Origin: Paulinella micropora
Lineage: Eukaryota; Cercozoa; Imbricatea; Euglyphida
Reading direction: 5' to 3'
Length of the DNA stretch: 20,402 nucleotides
Assembly (NCBI GenBank): GCA_009731375.1
Contig: BJOX01000146.1
Span: 460,321 to 480,722, forward strand
In this document: piece after piece, positions 8,077-16,133 of the stretch
How the letters are laid out: every line of letters starts with the position of its first letter
How positions within the stretch are numbered: the stretch's first letter is position 1
Made by a program: the position numbers and the translations under genes
Notes under the pieces: generated by a model
Told to the model about the DNA's origin: nothing
Seen by the model: the letters and a program-made list of their open reading frames with translations, nothing else
The model's database searches: none

Positions 8077-11011
8077 ATGCCACCACCTTTACCACCCAGA
8101 CCAACGAAGGAAAATGTAGAACTAGCAAAGGTAAGGGCGAACTTAAGGGAAACTAAAACACAGGAAGCGAAGAAGCGCGAGGTAAAACTTGTTGAACTAA
8201 GACCGATAAAAAACAAAGGTATAAATGGCTATACATACCCTTCTAAAGACCTTGACATTAACTTCTATGATATGGATACGATTGAAATATTAATTATGAG
8301 AGCAGTTAAGGATGCTAAAAATAGAGGTCTGACAAACGAAGCAAGTCTTCATATCAAGTTTGGGTATATAACAGATGTCGATGATAGTAAGTTTTACAAG
8401 TGGAAAACTTTTAACTCAGTTAAGTTAAAAGACATTGATGAGTTGTTTCGTGATATATATTTATACAACGAACAAAATCTTGAAGCCAGTGCGAATGGAT
8501 ATGAAAGAATTATTCAACATATAACTATTCAAATTATCCAAGAAGACGGAGGCGGGTGTAATGATACAAGAAGTGATAAAAAACATAAAACACCAGAAGG
8601 AATACATATTAATCCAAGAAGCAAAGATAATAATTGTTTCTTTCATGTCGTTAAAAACATACTAGATTTACCAATAAAAGGTAAATCAAAACTCAATAAA
8701 AAAGTATGTAATGACATTAGAAGTGAATTCAAACTTGAACATAATTCATATATACCACTTTCAATAGGATACAAAATTTAAAAAAAATATTGTATTGAAG
8801 GTAAGTATTTTGAATTGACTGATGCAACAAGCAAACAGACATTCAAAAATTTTGAAGACCCTTTAATAACCGCAGAGGTGCTTTGTTATTTACTCAAAGA
8901 ACATTATATAAGTTTCATAAAAAGAAACAAAAATAAGTGTCCAGATTGTTATAAAGAGTATTATAATAATCATAAATGTAATAATAAAAGAATTTCATAT
9001 GTAAGAGCGAAACTCAGAAAGAAAGAAAATCAAGTGAGGTCTTTATTGACTACTTTTGAAGAGGCTAAGTATAATAATCAAGATGAAGTATTTCATTATG
9101 ACTTAGAGACTTTTACAAATGAATACGAATTACACACACCATACATTGCAGGCTATACCATTTCGGATATCGGCTTTAAATATGTAGCAGGCGATGAATG
9201 TATTCCTAAATTACTTGATATAATTTTCAAATATGCGGAGGAGTTAGCAGAAAGAAAACCGAAAGCGAAATTATATGTTAATGCTTTTAACGGAAGTAAG
9301 TTTGACCATTACTCATTACAGAAAGAATTTATCAAAAGAAGAATAAAAAATGCAACCCTTATGAACAATGGCGCTATTATCTCATTAGAATATAAAAATA
9401 TAAAATTCTGGGATTTATGTAAGCACACTGAGGGAAGTCTAAAAAAGAACCTTGAAACTTGGATGTAATGTGTTAAAAGGCGACTTTTACCATGACAAGG
9501 CGAAACGATGGGAAGAGATGGATGATGAAACGAAAAAGGAATGTCTAACATACTTAGAAAAAGATGTTATGGGACTAAAGGAACTACACGACAAACTAAA
9601 CAATCAAATATATGAAGAACATAAAACTAATTTAACTGCTTATATATCTACTTCGTCTCTAACTTGGAATTTATGGAAAAAGAAGATAGATGATAAATAT
9701 GTTATTCAACTACCGAATTTAAAACAAGAAAAAGATTTTAGAAGGGCTGTATATGGTGCTAGAACTTATCCAAGCAAAAGGCGATTTATTTCGGAGCAAT
9801 ATCAAAAATACATAAATGGTGAAATTGGGTTTGATGAAGTTGTAGATTATCTTATCGATGCCGATGTTGTAAGTCTTTATCCAACGGCGATGCTTGAACT
9901 ATTTATGACTGGTGAAATAAAGGAATGTGAAGGTGAAATGAAAGGCAAACTAGGGATATATAATGTTGATTACATATCTCCAAAAAATCTATTACACCCG
10001 CGGGTTCCATATAGAGATAGTAAGGGGTGTTTAAAGTGGGAGTTAAGAGATATGAAAGACCAATGGCTAACTTCAATAGATATTGAAGATATGGTTGAAC
10101 TTGGCTACCAAGTCAAAATCATTCGTGGATATTACACTGAAGAAGCCGAACCTGTATTTAAAGAATATATTTCTGACTTATTCAAGAAAAAACAAAATTC
10201 AAAGAAAGGCACACCGCAGTATTTATTAGCAAAGTTATTTATGAATGCTTTATACGGAAAGACAATTCAAAGACCGATAAACTCAGTGAGTAAATATATT
10301 TCTAAAAATCACGAATATTGGAAATTCTGGGCTAAACATGTGATAACTGATATTGAAAAGTTTGAAGAGGCTAATGGTGAATTATGGTTAATCAGTGGTA
10401 TTCCAAGAGATGAGCAAGAAAAAGAAGAAAAAATTACAAAACCCACTCACTACGGAGCATTTATCCTAGCATACAGCAGACGAATTATGTATAAGTATAT
10501 GACTGAAGCCAATCCAAACAACGACCCCGACAGAGATTATTATTATACAGATACAGACAGCATTCAAAGCCATGTAAGAAACATTGAACGGATTAAAAGA
10601 TTTAGGGATAAAACAATCGGCGGAATGGATGATGACCTTGGAACAGATTGTAAAATAATAAGAGGAATATGGGTAGCACCAAAATTATATATGTTGGAGT
10701 ATGTAAAGAAAGGGGAAGAAAAAGGTAAAACTCATTTCCACTTTAGAGGAAAAGGTTTGGATTTGAAAACATTAAATTCAACCGCTTATGAATTAATGGA
10801 TAAGGGTGAAAGTTTAACTAATACCAGAGACTTTATAATGAAGAAAATACATACTAGCAGAAACAGCAAACAACAACATATTGAACACTTTAGCATACAC
10901 CACCAAAAGAATGTAGTAAAAGTAGTTAATAAAACAAGATGGTGCGGGCGTGAGTTTATCAACGAAAATGATAGTATCCCTTACGGCTTCGTGTCCTCTC
11001 TTAAAAAATAA
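8077..11011 (+). pseudogene. Protein-primed family B DNA polymerase (pPolB), one stop and one frameshift
   Basis: The N-terminus is Pro-rich (MPPPLPPRPTK), with a DNNCFFHV motif near 8627-8650 as in other Polinton-type polymerases, then a CPDC...HKC zinc-like site (about 8938-8978). Exonuclease motifs follow: FHYDLETF (Exo I), NAFNGSKFDHY (Exo II) and YLEKD (Exo III, about 9551-9565). Polymerase motifs are DADVVSLYP (A, from 9857), KLFMNALYG (B, from 10232), YTDTDS (C, from 10544) and KLY (from 10682). All catalytic acids are present. Two lesions break it. One is an in-frame TAA at 8779-8781, with the same frame open on both sides. The other is a one-base shift between about 9452 and 9468, just after Exo II. 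In an intact virus it would replicate the linear genome from a terminal protein. Confidence 0.93.
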
Positions 11012-11030
11012 AAAATGATAAACAAATAAT

Positions 11031-11073
11031 TAATTTTTTTTCAATAAATTTTTTTACCACTCTATATAGATCA
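11031..11073 (+). promoter_or_regulatory. T-tract and CTCTATATAGA promoter-like box
   Basis: Two T-runs followed by CTCTATATAGATCA directly precede the ATG at 11074. This is the clearest TATA-box-like match on the + strand. Confidence 0.45.
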
Positions 11074-11393
11074 ATGACCACCCTCACCAGACTATGTGAA
11101 AAATTTGAACAACTTTCAATTGAGAAGAAGAAGGAATTCTTTTCCGTAAAAGATGTGCAACAGGTAATTAATGAAGAAATTAAGGCGATTGAAAAAAGTA
11201 GAGAAGGAAAACCAAAGGATACTTTTCCATTTGGCAAATACAAAGGAAAAAAATTCAAGATGTTGCTACCATTGACAAACCATATCTTGAATGGGTTATG
11301 AAACAGCCGTGGTTTGATAAATTTACTGACATTAAAAGTGAAGTAAAAAATATTTATAATGATATTTTATTCACCCGCTACACGGTTTCATAA
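11074..11393 (+). pseudogene. Small protein with ExoX-C/DUF3820-like C-terminal motif, frameshifted
   Basis: The first 60 or so residues are a charged helix (LTRLCEKFEQLSIEKKKEFF). They are followed by FPFGKYKGKKF, the start of a motif known from the ExoX-like C-terminal and DUF3820 families (GKYKG-K-x-V-A-D/K-P-Y-L-W). The open frame then goes off-pattern and stops at 11301. In the next frame, directly after the A7 run at 11250-11256, the expected continuation appears (DVATIDKPYLEWVMKQPW), so a one-base change in the homopolymer broke it. The corrected frame would end at TAA 11391-11393, inside the left hairpin of the element at 11361. The neighbour at 11492 ends with the same motif, so the two are tandem paralogues. 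The function of stand-alone copies is unknown. Confidence 0.6.
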
Positions 11394-11491
11394 AAGATCG
11401 TTTTTCTTTTAATTATTTTTTCTTTAAAATTTTTTCCGATGTTTTAGAATAAACGAGAGTGCGACAGCACGAAGCGCAATTCTAAAATATC
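11361..11491. repeat. Paired-hairpin intergenic element 1
   Basis: Left unit 11361-11400 starts GATATTTTAT, pairs with ATAAAA at 11390-11395 and ends in GATCG instead of the usual ACATCG. The T-rich spacer is 11401-11436. Right unit 11437-11491 starts CGATGTTTTAGAAT and closes with ATTCTAAAATATC (11479-11491), a 13-bp stem with one G-T pair. Inside it is GA-GTGC-GACA-GCAC-GA: a tandem G-A step, a 4-bp stem and a GACA loop. The ATG of the next gene follows with no spacing (11492). The TTTTTCT at 11401 would also fit a poxvirus-style T5NT stop for the gene before it. Confidence 0.85.
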
Positions 11492-11983
11492 ATGAGCACC
11501 AAACAAGACTACTTGAATGAAATTGAAAAATGGAACCTTGACGGTGGCAATGTCAAAATGCCAACGATTAAATGGACTAAGCCTGATATTGTTTCTTTCT
11601 ATGAGCAATACAAACCCCGCGATGAAAATGTGAAAGTAGTTATTCCATTGAAGACCATAACGGACAACTCCAACGTAGTTGAAGACTCCAACAAAGTTGA
11701 AGATGTGTCCTTCGGACAACATGCGACCTTCGGTAAGCAAGAAGAGAGCACTCCTTTTAAGGCGACTGACTTGAAAGAAACTGGAATTACGGAAATAAAG
11801 GCTAATGTAGGAGAAGAGATAGCGACTGCTACATGTACAGAAGAAGGATGTATATTAAAGAAAGATGTTGTTCTTCAATATGGAAAGTATAAAAAAATGA
11901 AAATTGAAGATGTTGCTAAGATTGATAAACCATACCTTGAATATTTAATTCAACAACCTTATTTAATAACAAAGATGCGGTAA
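11492..11983 (+). CDS. Unknown viral protein with ExoX-C/DUF3820-like C-terminus
   Basis: Intact frame of 163 residues. The start MSTKQDYLNEIEKWNLDG and a short PTIKWTKPDIVSFYEQY segment look like a small helical (SAP-like) fold, which is only a guess. The centre is low-complexity and acidic. The C-terminus, YGKYKKMKIEDVAKIDKPYL followed by EYLIQQPYL, carries the same motif as the gene just upstream, so the pair probably arose by duplication with a different N-terminal part. ExoX-like C-terminal domains are found attached to 3'-5' exonucleases, but no nuclease residues are visible here. The start codon abuts the right unit of element 1. The stop is 17 nt before element 2. Confidence 0.7.
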   Translation: MSTKQDYLNEIEKWNLDGGNVKMPTIKWTKPDIVSFYEQYKPRDENVKVVIPLKTITDNSNVVEDSNKVEDVSFGQHATFGKQEESTPFKATDLKETGITEIKANVGEEIATATCTEEGCILKKDVVLQYGKYKKMKIEDVAKIDKPYLEYLIQQPYLITKMR

Positions 11984-12000
11984 AAAAATATTTGTGATAT

Positions 12001-12101
12001 GATATTCTATTCATGCGTTGACACGCCTTCATAGAACATCGTTTTTTTTTTCACTTTACCTTTCACGATGTTTGTTGAAGACGAAGTCTGAAACAAATAT
12101 C
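12001..12101. repeat. Paired-hairpin intergenic element 2 (between convergent genes)
   Basis: Left unit 12001-12041 has the outer stem TTCTAT/ATAGAA and ends ACATCG. A run of ten T follows (12042-12051) and the spacer ends at 12065. Right unit 12066-12101 starts CGATGT, has the inner hairpin AGAC-GAA-GTCT flanked by GA on both sides, and ends ATATC. The last base is shared with the stop codon of the minus-strand fibre gene. Here both units face stop codons, so the element cannot be a promoter only. Confidence 0.85.
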
Positions 12102-13333
12102 TATTGGTCTTCTATGAAGTTAGCGATAACATTAATATTACCACCACTACCTGCCGACACTGCCTTTTGTGTGAATGTTAAAATATCGCTAGGCGTTAAT
12201 TGAATATCGTAGGTTCTGAGATTAATCTGTTGAGTAGAGCCAGCATTTACATAAATCTTAAAAATTGTCGTTCCGTTGGCGATGGCTGTCGCTTTTGTGT
12301 CTGTATCTACGATTGAAGTTGTGGCATCAACATCAGCAAAACCAGCCCCTGTTAGCGTCCCATTCAATACCATTCTGACGACATTTGACTTAGTATCTTC
12401 ATTTGTAATACTTACCAAGGAAGGAAAGACATTTGAATAGTTGGTTAGGCTATTATTGAATAGTGCTTTATTCCTGATACTCAAAATGGGGCTTTCAGTT
12501 ATATTACCTGCTTCAGTCCCTTCCGCAGTATTCGTTATACTCGTATTAATAGTATTAGAACCCTCAATGAATAAACTAGCACTCGCTGTTTTAAGAGTTT
12601 GTATTCCAGTCTTTGCATCATTTCTAATTACCGCTGTAAAAGGTAATGTCGTATTTCGCAGGCTTACACCATTATTAGCATTCGCATAGTCAATCATATG
12701 AACTAATTGAAATAATCCTGTAATGGGATTTTCAATATAAAACTTAATAGCACCAAAACCTAAATATTGAAATTGAATTTGAAATACATTTCCTTTACTC
12801 CAGTCTAAGTTTGGCATAGCCGAAGTTCCATCGCAAGGGTCGTCCCAGTCTTCTTGGTCAATATAATCTGCAGCACCTCCCGCATAATGTGCGATATTCA
12901 TTCCTGCTTGATTTTTGTAAAAATAAAATCCATCGTTAAGGTCATTTCCTATTCCAATATATGAATAGTAATCTTTTGTATCGTCCGTTGTCCATAGAGC
13001 AGTAAATCGGGCTAGGACACCCATTCCAGTTCTATATTTTATTCTCCTTTTACTTACCAGTCTAGCATCTGCCGTAGCATCCGCTGTTGTTTTCAATTCA
13101 GCCATATTATTCAAAAATGACACAGACGATTTTGTTTCTGTTTTTGTCCATATCCTAGTATTAATGGTATATGGAAAGATTTCTTGTAATACTGGTGTTA
13201 ATTGACCTACTACTGCTTCACCAAAAGCGGTTTTGGAATTATTTGTTTCAATATCACCATCATATCCGACCCTGACGTTTATAAATTCTCCGTCTGGATT
13301 TTGTGCGATTAAATTTCTCTGGTGAGTAGTCAT
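12101..13333 (-). CDS. Putative virion fibre / surface attachment protein
   Basis: Intact 410-residue frame. The N-terminal half has the pattern AFGEAVVGQLTPVLQEIFPY, then SKRRIKYRTGMGVLARFTAL, then YYSYIGIGNDLNDGFYFYKN. This matches a class of beta-rich structural proteins that recurs in phages, algal viruses and PLVs, usually annotated as tail-fibre-like or virion surface protein; the match is from memory of the pattern. The C-terminal half is Thr/Ser/Asn-rich, as expected of beta-structured fibres. No signal peptide or membrane segment is visible. It follows the major capsid gene (51-nt spacing) on the same strand and has a clean promoter-like box, both in keeping with a late virion protein. 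A receptor-binding role is inferred. Confidence 0.6.
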   Translation of the reverse strand: MTTHQRNLIAQNPDGEFINVRVGYDGDIETNNSKTAFGEAVVGQLTPVLQEIFPYTINTRIWTKTETKSSVSFLNNMAELKTTADATADARLVSKRRIKYRTGMGVLARFTALWTTDDTKDYYSYIGIGNDLNDGFYFYKNQAGMNIAHYAGGAADYIDQEDWDDPCDGTSAMPNLDWSKGNVFQIQFQYLGFGAIKFYIENPITGLFQLVHMIDYANANNGVSLRNTTLPFTAVIRNDAKTGIQTLKTASASLFIEGSNTINTSITNTAEGTEAGNITESPILSIRNKALFNNSLTNYSNVFPSLVSITNEDTKSNVVRMVLNGTLTGAGFADVDATTSIVDTDTKATAIANGTTIFKIYVNAGSTQQINLRTYDIQLTPSDILTFTQKAVSAGSGGNINVIANFIEDQ

Positions 13334-13383
13334 CTCTTGTGTATATAAAACAAAAAAATATTTTTTATTTTTATTATTCTTTT
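13334..13383 (-). promoter_or_regulatory. Promoter-like box of the fibre gene
   Basis: Read on the minus strand: A/T-rich tract, T7 run, then GTTTTATATACACAAGAG immediately before the ATG. TATATACACAA is shared with the box at 7733-7758. Confidence 0.5.
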
Positions 13384-14865
13384 TTAACTCATTAGAATTT
13401 CAACTCCTTTAACAAGCACACTACGTTGAAGAATGGCGAATGTGTAATGGTTGAGATTAGTTATGCCATTACCGCTCGCATTAGCACTCGTATTTGAAAC
13501 AAATTCATATCGTCGTTCAGTGTCAAGGCTCAAACCGCTCACCTCATAGCCGTCGGTGTCCTTATCGCACAGCGGGCGGTTATTGTCCCAAGTATCTACA
13601 TGGAACCAGTTGTAATGATAGACATCACTGTTTAGGATAGCACTCCCCTTCAACTTATCCTTCAAAATCATATAGTCTTCATTCTCAGAAGTGTCAATGT
13701 CAAATTGTTGAAGACGAGAGCCGTCAAGGGTCGTATAATAAGAAATAATTTTAGCATCCGCCCTGTTGTCATTATCAAAAGAAGTATTAGCACTCTCAGT
13801 GAAATGAAAGGCTGAAGTATAAATACGACGAATTCTTTCACCCTGCGAGCGATTCATCTTAATAACATAATTTTGACTTTGTGTTGATAGGCTCTGCTTC
13901 CAAGCGATAGGATACTCAATCTTAAATGGAAAGCCTTCACCCGCAATCTTTTGCTGGACACCGAGGATAACATTTGGGTCAGTCTCAACAGCAAGGAATA
14001 GATTTAGGTTAGAGACGATAGCGCCAGAGGTTGTAGCGGCAGCACCAGTTGAAATAGCACTCGCATCAGTACCATAGAATGAAGAGCGGTTGGTTTCAGC
14101 CCACACAATCCGCAAATCCAAAATTTCATTAAATCCGATAGTCTTATCCAGTTCAAAAATAGTGCCAAACAACATACCCAAAGGAAACTTAACATTAATA
14201 ACAGGGGTGGCAGTATTATTACCCCCACCTTCAAAATACTTAGCCTCCTCAAAAGGAACATTTACCAAACTATAATCCCCCGCAGTGCTATCGGCGAGAG
14301 CAGTATCATCGTAGCGACGAGCATTAACAAGAGGCACTTTGTAGTTTGCTTGAACTGCAGCCTTAAGACCTGCGGTATCCGCCGCATCAGTAATTGCTTT
14401 TCTCTCTGCTCTAGTTCCAATTTTAACTTTTCCAGCATTACACTTTTGAAGCATAGCACCGCTAGCCACATCACCGCCATGGTTTTCAAGTGCCATAAAT
14501 TTTTCATATTTAATCTCTGGTTTCCAGATCATCTTAGTGTAATTACCCACATGTTGAAGATTACACAAATACTGCCCGCTTCGGCTTCGCAATTCAATAG
14601 TTTTAATCATAGACAGACAATCCATATAGATACGATTGTAGCGATTAGCACCACCCGCACCAGACGGAGTGTAAGTAAATCGCAACACACTCCTCGCAAG
14701 GTTCAAAGGACGAGTAGGAATTTCAAATGTGTTTTCCATACCACCAGCAGTAGTAAGTGCGACAGGTTGCGAGCCTTCACGGGTGGTAAGTTTAGTTAAT
14801 TCATACTTACCAGTGAGCAGTTCCTTAGTCTGATGGACTAGTTCTCCTCCGTATTGGACCGGCAT
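13384..14865 (-). CDS. Major capsid protein (double jelly-roll, PLV type)
   Basis: Intact 493-residue frame, the usual size for a PLV/Polinton double jelly-roll capsid protein. The N-terminal part (TTREGSQPVALTTAGG, then FEIPTRPLNLARSVLRFTYT) and the LSMIKTIELRSRSGQYLCNL, then NYTKMIWKPE stretch follow the first jelly-roll pattern of PLV capsids. Later segments such as LFLAVETDPNVILGV and IAWKQSLSTQSQNYVIKM are beta-rich, as expected of the second barrel. It would form the hexon-like trimers of the icosahedral shell. It sits between the minor capsid and fibre genes, the usual virion cluster. The start ATG (14863-14865) lies 4 nt from a 403-N gap, so the upstream region is unknown. The assignment rests on pattern, size and context, not on a database match. 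Confidence 0.75.
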   Translation of the reverse strand: MPVQYGGELVHQTKELLTGKYELTKLTTREGSQPVALTTAGGMENTFEIPTRPLNLARSVLRFTYTPSGAGGANRYNRIYMDCLSMIKTIELRSRSGQYLCNLQHVGNYTKMIWKPEIKYEKFMALENHGGDVASGAMLQKCNAGKVKIGTRAERKAITDAADTAGLKAAVQANYKVPLVNARRYDDTALADSTAGDYSLVNVPFEEAKYFEGGGNNTATPVINVKFPLGMLFGTIFELDKTIGFNEILDLRIVWAETNRSSFYGTDASAISTGAAATTSGAIVSNLNLFLAVETDPNVILGVQQKIAGEGFPFKIEYPIAWKQSLSTQSQNYVIKMNRSQGERIRRIYTSAFHFTESANTSFDNDNRADAKIISYYTTLDGSRLQQFDIDTSENEDYMILKDKLKGSAILNSDVYHYNWFHVDTWDNNRPLCDKDTDGYEVSGLSLDTERRYEFVSNTSANASGNGITNLNHYTFAILQRSVLVKGVEILMS

Positions 14866-14869
14866 TTTT

Positions 14870-15272
14870 NNNNNNNNNNNNNNNNNNNNNNNNNNNNNNN
14901 NNNNNNNNNNNNNNNNNNNNNNNNNNNNNNNNNNNNNNNNNNNNNNNNNNNNNNNNNNNNNNNNNNNNNNNNNNNNNNNNNNNNNNNNNNNNNNNNNNNN
15001 NNNNNNNNNNNNNNNNNNNNNNNNNNNNNNNNNNNNNNNNNNNNNNNNNNNNNNNNNNNNNNNNNNNNNNNNNNNNNNNNNNNNNNNNNNNNNNNNNNNN
15101 NNNNNNNNNNNNNNNNNNNNNNNNNNNNNNNNNNNNNNNNNNNNNNNNNNNNNNNNNNNNNNNNNNNNNNNNNNNNNNNNNNNNNNNNNNNNNNNNNNNN
15201 NNNNNNNNNNNNNNNNNNNNNNNNNNNNNNNNNNNNNNNNNNNNNNNNNNNNNNNNNNNNNNNNNNNNNNNN
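14870..15272. other. Assembly gap (403 N) inside the capsid gene cluster
   Basis: Unknown sequence that should hold most of the minor capsid gene and the promoter of the major capsid gene. Open frames crossing it are not meaningful. Confidence 0.99.
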
Positions 15273-15412
15273 ATATGAAGAATTTTACAATGTGTGGGAT
15301 TGTCTAGTCCCTTCATATTGACTTCGTGTGTAAAGTCGCTGTCTGTCCCCGTTATCCTATTTTTGCTATTTATGTAATAGATACCCGAACTTCTTCCTCC
15401 CTTATAGTCCAT
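15273..15412 (-). CDS. Minor capsid / penton-like protein, N-terminal part only
   Basis: Only the first 46 or so codons are visible before the gap. They read MDYKGGRSSGIYYINSKNRI followed by TGTDSDFTHEVNMKGL. The Y-I-N-S-K/R-x-R-x-x-G-T-x-S-D-F-T pattern at the N-terminus is typical of PLV, Polinton and virophage minor capsid (penton, single jelly-roll) proteins. Position directly upstream of the major capsid gene on the same strand fits. Its end, length and integrity cannot be judged. An AT-rich leader (15413-15434) precedes the ATG, and the protease gene stops 22 nt upstream of that ATG. Confidence 0.65.
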
Positions 15413-15434
15413 TGTATATTATATAAATAATATT
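15413..15434 (-). promoter_or_regulatory. TATA-like spacer before the minor capsid gene
   Basis: Read on the minus strand: TATTTATATAATATACA directly before the ATG at 15412. This 22-nt spacer is all that separates it from the protease stop codon. Confidence 0.4.
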
Positions 15435-16133
15435 TCAAATGTATGTGTCAAATCCATACCCATTCTGTGCTTTTAATTTTTCCGCTTCGTCTTCTTTTAA
15501 GTCTGTATAGCCACTAGCAAATTTAAATCGCACTCCTTTTGCTCGCTCTAAAAGAAACCGCATTGAGTGCCATCCACATGTGTCGCTCGTATCACTCTGC
15601 TCTTTTACTTGATTAACTTTCATTAACAAATAACTATCGGGGTGGCTTTTATCTATTAGTTGTTTCATTTGTTGTTGAAAGTCTTCCGTCGGTTGATATT
15701 CAGCCAAAGGGTCATACACTTCAACACTCCTGTCTTTATCCAGACTTACCCATATAGCAATCCAATGAGACCCCGCTTGTTTGTGATTGTCCAAATTCAT
15801 AATAAATCCATATCGTTTTCTGCTTCCGGGCTTCAACTTGTAGATTTCATCACTGGCTATTGCTCCGAGATACCATCCATATTTTTTCATTATGTTGTCT
15901 ATTTCATAAGTCATTAGTCCCCGCCCCTCACCCTCTTGCTGTGGTTGCTCTTGCTGTGGCTCTGGCTCTGGTTGTTGCGGCTCTGGTGTCTCCACGACAC
16001 TTGGCGGTATGGTTGTCTCCTCTGGCTCTGGTCGCTGTTGCTGTGGCTCAGGCTGTGGCTCTGGTTGCTGTTCATTTCTATATTTATTTATAAGGGCATT
16101 AACATAATCTTTTTTCTCATTGAATGTGTCCAT
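15435..16133 (-). CDS. Adenain-type (Ulp1-like) cysteine protease
   Basis: Intact 232-residue frame. Residues about 21-70 are a Pro/Glu/Gln repeat linker. The catalytic domain then shows GSHWIAIW (His123), VEVYDPLAE (Asp141), VKEQSDTSDTCGW (Gln179, Cys186). The His-acid (18), Gln-Cys (7) and overall order match the adenovirus protease family, whose spacings are 17 and 7. In adenoviruses, Polintons and PLVs this enzyme matures capsid and core proteins during assembly, and its presence in the virion cluster fits. The start overlaps the end of the upstream coiled-coil gene by 46 nt in another frame. The PEP-rich linker is unusually long and could be a tether or a variable region. Confidence 0.9.
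   Translation of the reverse strand: MDTFNEKKDYVNALINKYRNEQQPEPQPEPQQQRPEPEETTIPPSVVETPEPQQPEPEPQQEQPQQEGEGRGLMTYEIDNIMKKYGWYLGAIASDEIYKLKPGSRKRYGFIMNLDNHKQAGSHWIAIWVSLDKDRSVEVYDPLAEYQPTEDFQQQMKQLIDKSHPDSYLLMKVNQVKEQSDTSDTCGWHSMRFLLERAKGVRFKFASGYTDLKEDEAEKLKAQNGYGFDTYI

Noticed and set aside
11361-11491. Rho-independent terminators
   Set aside because: A hairpin followed by a T-run is present, but this is a eukaryotic virus context and the T-run points the wrong way for the minus-strand genes.
12001-12101. Integron attC sites
   Set aside because: Paired inverted feet with a variable centre are suggestive, but there are no RYYYAAC/GTTRRRY core sites and no integron integrase. The genes lie in both orientations relative to a fixed element orientation.
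14825-15412. 195-codon frame joining the minor capsid start to a tail at 14825
   Set aside because: Its centre is 403 N, and its end is an out-of-frame reading of the major capsid start.
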